From: Rhizopus arrhizus
Taxonomy: Eukaryota; Mucoromycota; Mucoromycetes; Mucorales; Rhizopodaceae
Length of the DNA: 64,000 bases
NCBI GenBank assembly: GCA_024220505.1
Contig: JAKZZE010000013.1
Coordinates: 124,001-188,000, forward strand
Direction of reading: 5' to 3'
Shown here: one piece after another, positions 31,712-43,812 of the stretch
Position numbering within the stretch: the first letter of the stretch is position 1
Layout: each line of letters begins with the position of its first letter
Position numbers and translations under genes: made by a program
The notes under the pieces: generated by a model
What the model was told of the DNA's origin: nothing
The model's database searches: none
Seen by the model: the letters and a program-made list of their open reading frames with translations, nothing else

Positions 31712-32506
31712 ACAAAAAAATAAATTATAAGAGTACTTGCGGGATTATGGAATCAACTACAGCAACAACCGTATATTTATTGACGACTGCTACAAAAAAG
31801 TCGTAAAAACCACGAAAAATAGTAGCAGTTCTTTTGGAGCTTTATAGATGTTTCCCTATAAATGGTATACTTGCAATTACACAAAGATCATGTTTGTTAA
31901 AAAGAAAAAGAGATTCGAAAGCTCTGGCAAATTTGGGACATCTTACTATGACCAAGCCAACTTATATTCAAACGAGCAAATAAATTTCCTTTTTTGGATC
32001 AACTGATTTGAAAAAAGTAATAATTTATTATAAGCTCCGAACACTATTTTCAATGGACAATGGAACGACTGTCAATCAAAAAAGCAGGTTCATTTTAACT
32101 TTGCTTGATTAATTGTTATTTTTGTTTAATTTTTTAATGGTCCCGTAGTTGCTGGTTCTTTACAGGTCCTTGAATCGTTCAGTGTACCAAATTTTATTAT
32201 TTACCCCTTTGTAATACATGTTCAGATCAGTTTCGTTTTCTCTCTTCAAAAATTAAAATGTTTTTTTTTTAAAAAAAAGGTTTTCATAGATTTTTGTAAA
32301 AATTCCAGCTTAAATATGATTTAGGTAGAGTTTAATTCATATTAAATCAGAATACTTTTAATTTTTGACGCGTAAAAAAGCATCAGACACACGTTTATTA
32401 AATATCAAGAAAGAATAATAATAAAAAAAAAAGAATCTCTTCAAAAAAAAATTATTAGAGCAAATAAAAACTTGCAAGATTATTATACTGAACAAAAAAA
32501 GCATTT
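31712..32506. other. Intergenic region
   Basis: AT-rich with several A/T runs. No coding sequence or LTR was recognised. Confidence 0.45.
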
Positions 32507-34125
32507 TTATGGAGATAGAGGTTGTCTCACTCTGATCTCCAAGACTGTTTCTTCTCTATCATCCTCAGGCGTGTCTGAAGAATCCGATGCCAATTTATCA
32601 ACAGACGCGTCGTTTTTTAATTCTTTTTTCAATATCCAAGACATCAATCCACGAATTGAAGGTCTCACCATGTCCTTATCTTTAAAAATAGCCTCGATGA
32701 CAACCATGACAGAGGCTGCGAACGCGATATCTTCTGTCAACCTTGAGCCAAACGCACCCCACCACTTTTGTCTTTTCAAAGGGCTCAAGACGCGTCCGGT
32801 AACAGAAAAGAGAGCTCGAGGAAGGACATATAAAGCCATCTCACCACGACGATGCTTGCTTTCAACCAGTAATGATAGACCACAAAGCATACTAGCCAAA
32901 AGAGGACCTAACGTGTCATCTAGACGTGTCTGATTTACGCCTAGTATTTGATGGCCAACTCTAGTTCGAACAAGACAGATGCAGTACCAAATAATAGCAA
33001 TATATGTGCCTAAAAATGTGGATGATCGAACACTGGCTGCTAAAATGTGCGAGAACGAACTGATAGGATTCTCCATTAAACGCGAAGTTTTGAAAAACAA
33101 GGGAGGAGCAAGGTGAACAATCAAATAAACCTAAGTACTTTGGTGTGAGTAAAAAAGAGGACATGAACAACTTTTTAAATTTACAGGAAAAATCTTGATA
33201 AATCCTTTCATAAAACGATACATTGCATTTACTTCGCATCCCCAAAGGCTTCCTTCATGAATTACAGCACAGTCCATCCTCCCCGAACGTGGGTCACCAT
33301 AGGATCTAGGTAATCCGAGTTGCTCACAATAACCACTTAGCACATTACCTATGGCTGAATCTTTCTATTAAAAATAGATTAAATCACGTATAAAAAATAG
33401 AAAGGAATAAATTACACCATAAACCCATTCTCCTGATCTCATGGCTCTTAAAGTCTTTAAAATTCTTTCATCGGTACCCGACATGTTTGTAATCCATTGT
33501 GCATAAGACCTATCTCGGCAGGAAAAATTAAAATTTTCTTATTTACAAAACAAAGACGGTACTCTTACTTCGGTAATCTTTGAGGCTCATAGAACCAAGA
33601 AAAGATAATTTCTGTGCTTGCCATCATAAACACCATTACATTACTGTATTCCAATATCCATTCTGGCACTCTTTGTCTCACCTTGGCTGATGCATAAATC
33701 CGATGTGAGAAGACATCGAGAGCGCGTACGAGTACAAAAAAGGTGAGGTCCAATGTTTTGATAGTTGGGTAGATTAGCCGAACGGTCCAAATGCTAAACA
33801 GGGAGGATGCAAAAATAGCAGCCTTGTGCGATAACTTTTTCTGATGAGTAGTGTATCTTTCGTATAAAAGACGTAAGATTCTCTGTCCTCCAAGGGACAT
33901 GGCTAACAACAAAGGAAATCCGTTGCTGGTTAAACTGCGTTTGAGTATAAGAGGTATAGATACAAGAATCGCCTTTTGAATCGCGCTTTGTTTATTTCTC
34001 GCTGCTAGTGCCTTGATCGATATAGAAAGAAGACCAGGTACTGTTGTTATTGCCCAACCAAAGGCATAAGCCCTTGCCATCGTAGACACAGATGGTTTTA
34101 GTTGAGAACTGTTATCCTTAGGCAT
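32507..34125 (-). CDS. TMEM135-like membrane protein
   Basis: Four exons (34125-33569, 33509-33416, 33364-33185, 33130-32507) encode 484 aa. Several hydrophobic segments and the stretches FPLLLAMSLGGQRIL, DVFSHRIYASAK and MSGTDERILKTLRAMRSGEW match my recollection of fungal TMEM135/PMP24-related proteins, as does the Cys/Gly region after them (CEQLGLPRSYGDPRSGRMDC). Animal TMEM135 is peroxisomal and mitochondrial and affects lipid balance and mitochondrial fission; the fungal role is not established. I start at the Met of MPKDNSS. The frame extends upstream to a Met adjacent to the caf16 stop, but that extension is Phe/Leu-rich translation of a T tract. Only about 140 bp separate this start from the caf16 stop. 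Confidence 0.75.
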
Positions 34126-34266
34126 TGAGCAAAATGATAAAAACAAAAAGAAAAGAAAGAAAGAAAAAAAAAATAAGAGTGAGAGAAAAAAGAGAAGTAG
34201 GAGAAGCGCAAATGTTACGCAGGAAGCACATGAAAATTTAAAAATTAAAATGTTTAATAGTTTCAT

Positions 34267-35251
34267 TTATTGTTGTTGTTTCCAATAGTTAAAATACTTG
34301 TCACCATTCGCCTTCATGTTTTCGCTCATATCATCCCATTTTGTATGGGGAAGACCAGTGGCAGGGTCAATTGGTTTCTTATTGCGCAAACGATCTCGAT
34401 CTTCTCTTAACCAACCCAAGCAAACGGTTGTCAAAGGGGAGTCGGAGCTTTCTCGTTTTCTATGTTCTTGTTTAATTTTCTCCAATTCTGGGAAATCTGC
34501 TACACTGTGGAGTGACAAACAAGTTCCATCGGCAACATGTGCTATGTGAGTTGCCCAATCTCCCAAGCCATCAAAAATATGAGTTGCGTAAACCTGAAAT
34601 ACAAAGATTATAAGTTTTAATTTTTTTTTCCCCTTTTCTTTTTACAATTGTGCATCCTCTTTCTTCTGTTTCTTTCTTTAAAAAGCTTAAAAAGTCAGAT
34701 CTCGCCAATACGTCAAGGTCTACAGTTACTTCATCCAGCAATAACAACCTCCATGGATGTAAAAGGCCCATGACCAACTGTACACGTCTACGCTGACCAT
34801 CTGAAATTTGATGCATATGCCATGCTGTATTCACGTCCAAAACTTGCAATAATTCCTGGGTACGCTCAGGCCATCGGTGACTACCCATACTCTTTAACAA
34901 GTATTCAACTGACAAATCAGATTTTACAATGGCATTGTTTGCCCATTCTGTACCCAAATAGGTGATACCCTAATTTTTAGTTTGTTGGTCTTTCTATGCT
35001 TTCAAGTTATATACAATATTTACAGGTGGTGCATCAAGAAAGGCATTTCTACCAAGCACTTTAACTTCACCGGGAATCATTCGCTTTCCAGCTAAAATAC
35101 GCAGCAATGTTGTTTTTCCTGCACCATTAGCGCCTACTAATATACAACGATTACCATCGTCTAACTTGAGACTTAAATGGTTGATAATAGAAGGACCACC
35201 ATAACCGAATGTAAGGTCATTTACTTCTACAGAATGTGTGTAGTCTGTCAT
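34267..35251 (-). CDS. caf16: ABC ATPase Caf16 (CCR4-NOT associated, no membrane domain)
   Basis: Three exons (35251-35024, 34969-34646, 34593-34267) give 292 aa, close to yeast Caf16. A single nucleotide-binding domain: Walker A GANGAGKT at residues 40-47, signature ISDGQRRRV at 131-139 (SDGQ in place of SGGQ), and Walker B LLLLDE at 151-156 followed by VTVDLD. The switch His is in YATHIFDGLGDW. There are no transmembrane segments. Yeast Caf16 associates with the CCR4-NOT complex and RNA polymerase II holoenzyme factors. The C-terminal tail (ATGLPHTKWDDMSE...) is specific to this family. It is divergent from the are2-like gene. Confidence 0.88.
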
Positions 35252-35639
35252 TATGTAGGATTTGCAAAAAAAAAAAAAAAAAAAAAGAAAAAGTGCTACA
35301 TTGTAACAGTTGAAAAGGAAGGGTTTTTCATATCGGTGATCGAAACTGATTATATTGATATTACGCCATAGGTGGGTGATGAAAATAATCTATTGTTTTG
35401 TTATCAAGATTGTTTATATGACCTTTATGCTTAAAATTAATTATATTTAAAAGTAGTCAAGCTGAAAACAATAATAAGATTGAAGTTTATGCAAAAAAAA
35501 AAATTAACAATCACTTGGCTAATTTTAAATTGCCGATAAAGTCTTTTACTCGTGCATATAACGTCATCCTGGTCCCTTTTAAAAATCATCACAACAGACA
35601 GAGTTATCCTTCTCCTTTTCTTTCTTAAATTTTGCTTTT

Positions 35640-37325
35640 ATGACAACACCGCCTTATATTAAAAGAGCAGTAACTGAACCTACGGTTTTAAGTGAAAATA
35701 GTTCAACTCCATTAGAATCTACCAAGATCAATCGCTTCAAGTTTTCAAAACAGCGACCACTGCTATTCAAAGCAAGGCTCACACAATTTGATTTGACCAA
35801 CCCGGAAAGTCATAATGACACTTTCCGAGGATTTTATACATTATTCTGGATAGCCATGGGATTTTATGTGATACAAGCAGCCATCAAATGCTACGAACAA
35901 GAGGGTATCCTGCTTAGCTTGAGGTTCTTTCGACTGATATCCGAGGACGGCTTAGGACTCCTTATATCTGATCTGACGATGGTTTCCATGACATTATTTA
36001 GTGTCTTGTTTTCAAAACTATTTATTTGGAATATATTGCCTTACGATTCAATTGGATTTATCATTCAACATGCTTGTCAAGCTTTATTTGTATTTTTTAA
36101 TATTTATTGGACATTTTGGAGGTAAAGAAAGTAAAATCACAAAGAAATTCTTGGCTTACTTTAATTAGAAACTGGCCATGGGTTCAATCTGGTTTCTTTA
36201 CGATGCATACGATAGTCATGATGATGAAGATGCATTCATACACTGCATTGAATGGAGATTTGTCATTAAAATTGAAAAGGTTGAATCATTTGAAGGAATA
36301 CTTTCCAAAATGGATCGCTGATCATCAAAAAGAAGCTTATACAGAAGAAGACCAAGAGATTTTGGAGGAGATGGAATCTGAAATGAAATTCTTGGAGGAG
36401 GAATTGGTTCACGGAAGTACACGTTTTCCAAATAATGTCACTGTGTTGAATTATTTGGATTATTTACTTGTGCCTAGCTTGGTTTATTGGATGGAATATC
36501 CCAGAACTGACAAGTAAATTCAGAATGAGACAAGTGTGCAAAAGAAGAAGAATTTAAAATGTTTTACATGTAGAATACGTATTTGGTATGTGTTTGAAAA
36601 AACAGTAGCCACTATTGGGTCTTTCTTGATTCTTTATGTTACAACCGAACGATTTATTCTACCCAAACTTTACGATCCCAAGATGTCGGAGCCTCGTGTT
36701 ATTATTGAATTGTTATTTCCATTTTTAATTAATTATTTGTTTATATTTTATATCATTTTTGAATGTATTTTAAATGCCTTTGCTGAGTTAAGCAGGTAAG
36801 AAAAAATAATTTTTAAATCATTCTTTAGCTTATATGTTTGTTCTACATAGATTTGCTGATAGAAACTTTTATGATGACTGGTGGAATAGGTAAAGTATCA
36901 AGAAGCATTTTAAATCTAATAAGCTCAATATATATTTAATATTATATAGCGTTACATATGACGAATTTGCTAGAAAATGGAATAAGCCAGTGCACCATTG
37001 GTTATTAAGACATGTTTATTCTCATTCGATTGAATCCTACAAATTATCCAAGACTAATGCTACTTTTGTCACATTTTTTTTATCATCTTGCATTCATGAA
37101 TTAGTGCTTGTTATTGTCACCAAAAAGATACGTTTGTATATGCTAGTGATTCAAATGCTTCAGTTACCTTTGATTATGATTGGTAGAATGCCTATCTTTA
37201 AAAACCGTTTCTGGTTGGGCAATTCTTTCTTTTGGGTAAGCATGATTCTTGGTCCTCCTTTACTGGGTATTTTGTATTGTCGTGAAGCTATCTGGGCTAC
37301 TTGGACTAATAACTCGATAATTTGA
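35640..37325 (+). CDS. Sterol O-acyltransferase (MBOAT family, Are1/Are2-like)
   Basis: Five exons (35640-36121, 36169-36513, 36574-36795, 36851-36889, 36950-37325) give 487 aa with about eight hydrophobic segments. The MBOAT markers are present: FYDDWWN at 356-362, shared by ACAT/DGAT1 enzymes, and the catalytic His412 in SSCIHELVL. The N-terminal segment RLTQFDLTNPESHNDTFRGF and VTYDEFARKWNKPVHHWL favour sterol acyltransferase (Are1/Are2) over DGAT1. It would esterify sterols with fatty acyl-CoA in the ER for storage in lipid droplets. Exon 4 is only 39 nt and encodes the FYDDWWN motif. A DGAT1 activity cannot be excluded from sequence. Confidence 0.88.
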
Positions 37326-37457
37326 AAATAAACTGTTAATGCATTTTGACTATCATGTTACACGCCCACCTTTGATTTTGTGACGTTTTTTTTTAATTAG
37401 CCTGGCATTTTTTTTTTTTTTCTTTTCTTTTTTTAATTTAATCCATCCAAAAAAAAA

Positions 37458-37811
37458 ATGTTTGGTGTCATTAGATCTATCCCAAGAGGTGCAAGTCGTT
37501 TACAATTAACATCAAAAAGAGGCCACAACTATTACAAAGGTAAAGAAATGAAATATTAATTTAGAAAAAAAAATAACTATGAATTAACACATTTCAACAA
37601 GGTACTGGTTCCGGGGCTATGGGTAGACACACCAAAAAGGGAGGATATGTGATTGACTGGAACAAAGTAAGAACCTTTGTTGTCCCAGATCTCGAAAACT
37701 TTAATGTAAGAAGAAAAGAGTTTATATACAAACAACTTATTCTTTATTTAGCTTGGGCCTTATGTTTCTCGTAAAACTCCTTTTCTTTCAAAATCCAACA
37801 CAACCCAATAA
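37458..37811 (+). CDS. mrpl27: Mitochondrial large-subunit ribosomal protein mL41 (yeast MRPL27)
   Basis: Three short exons (37458-37539, 37602-37705, 37752-37811) give 81 aa; the gene was assembled from exons too small to stand out as ORFs. The sequence RGHNYYKGTGSGAMGRHTKK followed by GGYVIDWNKVRTFVVPDL is characteristic of mL41/MRPL27. The N-terminal residues (MFGVIRSIPRGASRL) are basic and amphipathic, as expected for mitochondrial import. The protein ends shortly after PYVSRKTPF, giving a compact fungal form. A tight 132-bp gap separates it from the are2-like gene upstream. Confidence 0.9.
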
Positions 37812-40164
37812 TTTTGTTTCATTCTTTGTTTAATTTGTAATATATACAGTCAAATACACAATTTCTTTTTTTCTAAATAAAAAAAAGAAATACTACAAGT
37901 AAAGATGTGTGGAGAAACAATTAACAATAGCAGTGAAAAAGATGTAAAAGAAGATGTTACTTGGCGACAGTATTGATTTATGCTTAAAGAGAGTTTGAGA
38001 CCTTTATAATGTGACCCTGCTTTGATAGCTTTATTAAGACAGACTGCTATTACATTAATATGCTGGCATACATGCAACAAGAAGTGTATGGATATGAAAA
38101 TCAGTATTTGTCTAAAATTGTATTTAATATATAATTAAAGCGATAAAATGAAGCAACATAATAGTTTATTTATGAACTAAGATTTGTTTAATGTAAATAC
38201 CTTTTGATTCAATTCGTATCTAAACTGTTGCTGAAATAAAAGCTTTGTTTGTAAACCCATCTAATTTACATTAAAGAATTTTTCAATTGACAAATCTAAG
38301 CATTATTGAATACAACCGGGTTCAACAATCAATAGCTTTTTTGCTATTAACTATTTTTACGGGTTATATACATTGGCTTACAAATGTCTATTGATAGACC
38401 CTTTAGGGCTTTTTTAAAACAATTTTCTATAGTTTGCTGGCTTCTTTTCTGCTTTCAATCATTCAGTTTACTTGAGATGCTGTGATTATTGTGTATTTAA
38501 TTGTAACATAAGCAAAAGTGACTAGCCAAAGTAAAGGAGGTTAGAAAAAAGTACAAAATAAGCAAATTGCGTCAAATAGCCGTACTGGTCACATGGTACG
38601 TTGAATTTCAGTAAATGTGTCATTCATCATTTCATTCTTTCTTTAATCATGTTTCAAGGTTAATATATTATCATAGAATACATGTTATATATGGAATTAT
38701 ATGTTTCACGACTAAGAAAAAAAAATGTTTTTGTAAAGTTTTAAAGCAACTTTTGTGCAGATCTTGACAGTAATCAGATTGAAATCTGAAATTAATAATC
38801 GGGGATAAAATGGACCGAATTCTCTAAAGGAAAAAAAGGACACAAGAATAAAAGCTGTAGAGTTATAAAGCTTGATAGACTATTTGTTTACGTCAAAAGG
38901 ACTCCCTATCTCCAAAGACTTACGAACCTTTCCTTTTTTATATAAATCTATCCGCTCCATTTTCACGGAGTTTTTTTTCTCTCTCTCTCCCACTTTCTCC
39001 TTTATTCTAATAAAAGGAAAGTGATTCACATCATGTTTATAAACACTACTCAATTGTTCAATTAGGCATATTATATAAACACAAACCATGTTTTATTCAT
39101 TTCTTATGATTACGTAAATCAATCACAGGTTAATACTAGAGAATTATTTTGAAATCATCAGGTCATATTCACAATCATCATTGTTCATAGTCATTTTTAT
39201 TCGACTCCGTTTTTCCACGCGAGCATAAAATAAAAAGAGGGTGCGTGCGCATATCCGGACCTTCTTTTAACAGAGCATTCTTCTTCTTTTTTTACGTCCT
39301 AGACAAAAAGTAGGAAAGACATAGATGATACAAAGCCACGTTTGCATCGCATTGATTTCTCTTGGAGAAATTTTCTATTTTTTCTTTTTTTTATTCTAAA
39401 AGAAAAAAAGAAGCAAATCTTCTGTTTATCCTTCTTGGCAATCCCAAATTTATCTCACTTGTAAGAGGGCACTCCAAAAATTAAGTATTTCACGTATGAG
39501 GAATAAGTGATTCTGTTTGTAAGATGAAATAATTTCTTTTTTCAATAATTTACTATAAACAAATAATGATTATATAATTGTTCCACTGCTAAAAGAATAA
39601 ACGAAATTTTTTTAATTCAGGGCTTGTCAGGGAAGAGAAATTATCTATTTTTGGTTGCTAAGCAAGTGAAGATCAAGTGATATCATTTAATGTGTATAAA
39701 ATTTTATTTATTTGTGGAGAATCCTATTTCCGTTCTGGCGTATAATTTTCCGGTTTATAAACGGAGATATGCCAAGATTTTGTGTTTTGCTTGGTATGAA
39801 AAAAAAAAAGGGTGGGGCTACTAGGATACATTACTGTAATGTGTTTGTGAATTGATTTATTTGATTAGACTGAAGATAAATAAGTGATAAATTGAGCAAA
39901 AAAAAAATTTTCAGTATGCAGCTTACTTTGACTCATCGAATTGATTTGTAATAAACCAGATTTTAATACGAGGAACGCCACTCGGGTTATAAATGCTATA
40001 AAAAGGGTCACTGTGTCACTGTGTCACACATCTAGTTTTGGACATAAAGAGGCGGTGCAAAGTGTATTTGTATAAATAGATTTATAGCAAACTTTTTCTT
40101 TTCTTTTTTTTTATTCAACTATTTATAATCTTTCATATATCAAATCTCTGTACATATATTAATC
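37812..40164. other. Long intergenic region upstream of the zinc-finger gene
   Basis: 2.35 kb without a supported gene on either strand; the few ORFs are short and of biased composition. A C/T-rich stretch lies at about 38970-39003. Such length upstream of a regulatory gene could hold extended control elements, but none is identified. Confidence 0.45.
39997..40027 (+). promoter_or_regulatory. TATA box and short tandem repeat upstream of the zinc-finger gene
   Basis: TATAAAAA at 39997-40004 is followed at once by three near copies of GTCACTGT (40007-40027). This lies about 160 nt before the start codon. A role for the tandem units is unproven. Confidence 0.45.
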
Positions 40165-41025
40165 ATGTCCAGTACTTCAATCTTCAATGTACCTTTTACA
40201 TCATTTTTTGATGACACTTCAAGTTATAAAGCTACCCCTGATGAATCATTCAAGAAACCATTTGAAGAAAACCTTTCAACCACATTCTTGTCAAATCAAG
40301 CAAATGAAATCATTTTACAGCAAGGATTCTCTGCACCTGTTGATATACCCAAACCACAATTTTATTCTTTTAATGCTCCACTAGATCATGGTTATTATGA
40401 AGGTAAGCTAAATTCTGTGTGTTTCAATCAGTGGATCAACGTTAATAACACGATGAACCTAGATGACTATCCAAGTATACTTTCCGCAAAGGATTTGGTG
40501 TCTTTTGCCGAGCATTTTTCACAACAACAACAACCAAAACCCATTTGTCAAGAGTCACCTCTTTACTATAACAACAGTCCTCCATCTCCATTATTACAAC
40601 AGTTTAGTGATTCTGATTATACACCAAGCCAAGTCTTGGCAGGCAGTAGTAGTCCAAGTTCTCTTGGCAGCCCTAATCTTCAACTGAATTACTTGTCTCC
40701 AGTCAGTCTTTCTACTTTACCCGACAATGAATCACTCGAATCATCCGATTTACTCTTTGGCAATTATCAGGTAGATTCATTATTTCCAGACGTCAATCAA
40801 AAAAAGAAAATGAAGGCAACAAGGACCAAGATTCACAAATGTCCTTATTGTGATCATACCAGTAATCGTGCCAACAACATGCGTGAACATACTCAAATTC
40901 ATAATCCCAATAGACCCAAACCCTTTTGTTGCAAGTTGTGCAATAGAGCATTTGCAAGAAAACATGACATGAAAAGACATGTCGTTTCCTGTAAAAGACG
41001 ATTAGCCAAAAAAAAGTCAACATAG
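40165..41025 (+). CDS. Two-finger zinc-finger transcription factor (C2H2 plus C2HC)
   Basis: A single exon of 286 aa. The first 215 residues are Ser/Pro/Asn/Gln rich, typical of fungal activation regions. Two adjacent fingers close the protein. Finger 1 starts at Cys226 with C-x2-C-x12-H-x3-H spacing (KCPYCDHTSNRANNMREHTQ). Finger 2 (CKLCNRAFARKHDMKRHVVSC) has C-x2-C-x12-H-x3-C spacing, so its last ligand is Cys rather than His. The basic stretch KKKMKATRTK before the fingers and KRRLAKKK at the end could act as nuclear localisation signals. The finger pair with AFARKHDMKRH resembles fungal regulators of the Crz1/Azf1 type, but target genes cannot be inferred. Confidence 0.85.
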   Translation: MSSTSIFNVPFTSFFDDTSSYKATPDESFKKPFEENLSTTFLSNQANEIILQQGFSAPVDIPKPQFYSFNAPLDHGYYEGKLNSVCFNQWINVNNTMNLDDYPSILSAKDLVSFAEHFSQQQQPKPICQESPLYYNNSPPSPLLQQFSDSDYTPSQVLAGSSSPSSLGSPNLQLNYLSPVSLSTLPDNESLESSDLLFGNYQVDSLFPDVNQKKKMKATRTKIHKCPYCDHTSNRANNMREHTQIHNPNRPKPFCCKLCNRAFARKHDMKRHVVSCKRRLAKKKST

Positions 41026-41033
41026 ACAACTCA

Positions 41034-41036
<3 letters not shown>

Positions 41037-41070
<34 letters not shown>
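41037..41070 (+). repeat. (CT)n microsatellite in the 3' flank of the zinc-finger gene
   Basis: Seventeen CT units, starting about 12 nt after the stop codon, likely within the 3' UTR. Confidence 0.95.
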
Positions 41071-41078
<8 letters not shown>

Positions 41079-42493
41079 TTTCTTCTTTTTTTGTACATAA
41101 CTTCAAATTAGATTATTTATGCCCTTTTATCATGTTTATGCTCCTCTCGTTCTATGTCCATCCAATAAATTTTTATGCTTAACTTTCTGCTAATTCACAA
41201 CAATCACTTGTATTCAATTTTCAAAAATAACCTTGAATTCTCTCTGAAAATCCTAATTGCATTTACCTTTCAAGTTGCCTTTTCATCATTGTTTAATTCA
41301 ATGTATTTGTTTTTTCTTGAGAACAATGAATGTTATTCAATTAAATTTCTTGCGCAGTTTGATTTTCGTCATGTGGATTGTGGTTTTTAATTGTCTTTTT
41401 CATTAAAAGAATCTTATGTTTTACAAAAAAAAAAAAAAAAAAGAATCTTGTGTAATCCAAAGCAACCAGGATGGAACTATTGTATTACAACATCTTGTTT
41501 GAAAATCAATACATTTTGGTAACTGAAATTCAAATATTAATGGCAGTACTGATTTGTGTATATACAAATTTTGAAGCCCACTAGTACTTTGCTATTCATG
41601 TTTTTTTTTTTTTTCTATGCGTAGTATTGTCTCATGCTTTAGTTGCGTACGCCTCTCTGATAAATCTCTCTTGATTTCTTTTGCTATTTGAGTCAACTAA
41701 ATAAATGATAAAAGCAGGGTATTCCATTTCTGTATCTTTTGCATTAAATTTAATAACCATGTTATAAAGATGCATTTTAACTGTTGTTTTGTTATCATTG
41801 TCCCCCTCCTCTGCCCCCCTTTTTTTTTCTATTGTGTTTTAATCCCGTATAATGCCGTTTCTGAATTGGACAAGATAAACTTTTTTTTTTTTTTCTAGAA
41901 ATTTAGATACAATTTTATATTGAGTTTCAGTATGAAAGACTCTTTAAAAATACTACATCTGTTTGATATTGTAGAGTATGCAGCGATATTTGTTGTATTT
42001 AATTCTATGTGAATAGCTACTGTCCTGACTTGTGGATCTACACTCTTAGATTGATTCCTTTTTTAACGCAACCATCCAGTTATTTGCGCAATTCAATGTA
42101 CAGTGCCTAATTGATATCTTTATATATGATCAAGGGCTCATTTGTATTACTATTAAGAATAATTAGCCATTCGAATATCTGTGTGGCCTTGATTATTCCC
42201 GTTGCCTGTCATTTGATGATACCGTCAGCTAAATATCTAAGCGTTTGACATGGTGTAAATTTTAAGTTTGAAAGGCCTTGCTCTATGCCATACAAGAATC
42301 TGTCTGAATTCTAGTACTCTTTATTCTATTATTTTTCTCCTTAAAGTACTGCTAACAGGTTGAAAATGGATTATGAAAAAAAGAGATTTTGAAAGTCTCT
42401 CAAAGGTCGGAGGTTGAATGAACAGGAGCACTTTACTTTTTATTACACTTTTTGTCCTTCCGCACTCTCCCCCTCTTTTTATACATCATTGAA
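41071..42493. other. Intergenic region upstream of eL36
   Basis: No gene is supported. AT-rich with T runs near 41600 and 41880. C/T-rich sequence sits just before the eL36 start (about 42450-42480), as expected for a highly expressed ribosomal protein gene. Confidence 0.45.
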
Positions 42494-43063
42494 ATGGCTG
42501 CTACAGGAATTGCTGTTGGTATCAACAAGGGTCATATCACTGCTCGTCGTACCCTCAAGGCCAAGCCTTCTAACAAGATCGGTGTAAGTCCCTTGATGGA
42601 TGGATGGATGGATGAAGATAGAGAAGGATAAAGGAAAAGAAAACACAATCTCAGCATAAGAATTGATACAAACCACTTCATCACTTGGAACTTATAAAAC
42701 TAAACACCTCATGACATACAGTACTGCCTTTTTCTTTTCTTCATTTCATCCACACATTCCATCATTATGCATGGATTATTTTTATTGACTTTAATGATAG
42801 GCTGCTTCTAAGCGTACTACTTTCGTAAAGTCCATTGTTCGTGAAGTTGCTGGTTATGCTCCTTATGAACGTCGTCTTATGGAATTGATCAAGAACTCCA
42901 AGGATAAGCGTGCCAAGAAGCTTTGCAAATCTAAGGTAAAGAAAGAAAAAAAAAAAAAAGATAAGAATAGTGACTTATTTGATGATAGCTCGGTACTTTT
43001 GTTCGTGCCAAGAAGAAGATTGAAGAACTCCAAGGTGTTATTGCCGCTTCTCGTCGTCATTAA
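42494..43063 (+). CDS. rpl36: 60S ribosomal protein eL36
   Basis: Three exons (42494-42583, 42801-42935, 42989-43063) give 99 aa, one shorter than yeast L36. The chain starts [14 protein letters not shown], contains [21 protein letters not shown] in its middle and ends [12 protein letters not shown], unmistakable for eL36. Intron 1 is unusually long for this window (217 nt) and contains a (TGGA)n repeat at 42595-42614. Its length could hold regulatory sequence, as in many ribosomal protein gene introns. Codon use is strongly biased, as in highly expressed genes. The convergent HAD phosphatase gene ends 29 bp away. Confidence 0.97.
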
Positions 43064-43092
43064 ATTCGAATATTTTGTAAAATAAAAAAATA

Positions 43093-43812
43093 TCAAGACA
43101 TAATCATTTCTTTTATTTGTAACCAATGATCTACACAATACAAATTGTCGAGTCCATAATCATGGATAGCTTGAATGAGTGAAGGATCTTGACCGATCAC
43201 AATACCTAGATCTGCTTTTACCAGTGGCTCAAGGTCACCTAATGAATCACCCACATAAATCACCTTCTTGTCGTTCTTTATGTTTTCAATCGTCTGTTGC
43301 TTATCACCCGAAGTGACAATCGAAGGTACAATATGCCCTGATTGAATATCATTGGCATAGATTTGATGACGTGATAAATTTAGTGAATGCAAGAATCCCA
43401 AGATCCAATCTTTAGACCAATTCACCGAAACAATGCGAATATCACTTTTAGGGTAACTTTGTAAGACAGAGATCACATCAGGCTGCAAAAGTGTCTGACT
43501 GTATTCTTTGGCCTTGTTGAACAACATGTCACTTGTCAAACTTTGAAATACTTTGGCATGATTGATGCGTTCGATGGAGGCAAGCTCGATAGGCTTGTAA
43601 CTATGCAAATGCTGAAACATGGATTGAATGTTGTGTGGATTGATGTTGGATTGATGTTGACGGTAATCGTTGAGGTAAGCTTGAGTAAAATAAGACCATG
43701 GTTTTGATACGGCTGAGTGATCAGCACCAAATTGTCCTAGTAAAGCAATTGTATCTTTTATTGTTATCGTCTTATCAAAATCAACTATAAGCAAAGCATT
43801 TTTCCAACGCAT
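43093..43812 (-). CDS. HAD-superfamily phosphatase, Cto1/YNL010W-like
   Basis: A single exon of 239 aa. HAD motif I is DFDKT at residues 11-15 (both catalytic Asp present), motif II is the Ser in IRIVSVNWS, and the motif IV acidic pair is in YVGDSLGDLEPL. The overall form, with NWSKDWI after motif II, resembles fungal phosphoserine-phosphatase-like HADs such as yeast YNL010W (Cto1), whose substrate is poorly defined. I start at MRWKN; the upstream in-frame Met would add about 26 residues that are mostly translation of A/T tracts. No signal peptide, so likely cytosolic. Confidence 0.82.
   Translation of the reverse strand: MRWKNALLIVDFDKTITIKDTIALLGQFGADHSAVSKPWSYFTQAYLNDYRQHQSNINPHNIQSMFQHLHSYKPIELASIERINHAKVFQSLTSDMLFNKAKEYSQTLLQPDVISVLQSYPKSDIRIVSVNWSKDWILGFLHSLNLSRHQIYANDIQSGHIVPSIVTSGDKQQTIENIKNDKKVIYVGDSLGDLEPLVKADLGIVIGQDPSLIQAIHDYGLDNLYCVDHWLQIKEMIMS

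Noticed and set aside
34126..34266. N-terminal extension of the TMEM135-like protein starting at 34266
   Set aside because: It abuts the caf16 stop and is Phe/Leu-rich translation of a T tract; the Met at 34125 gives a normal start.
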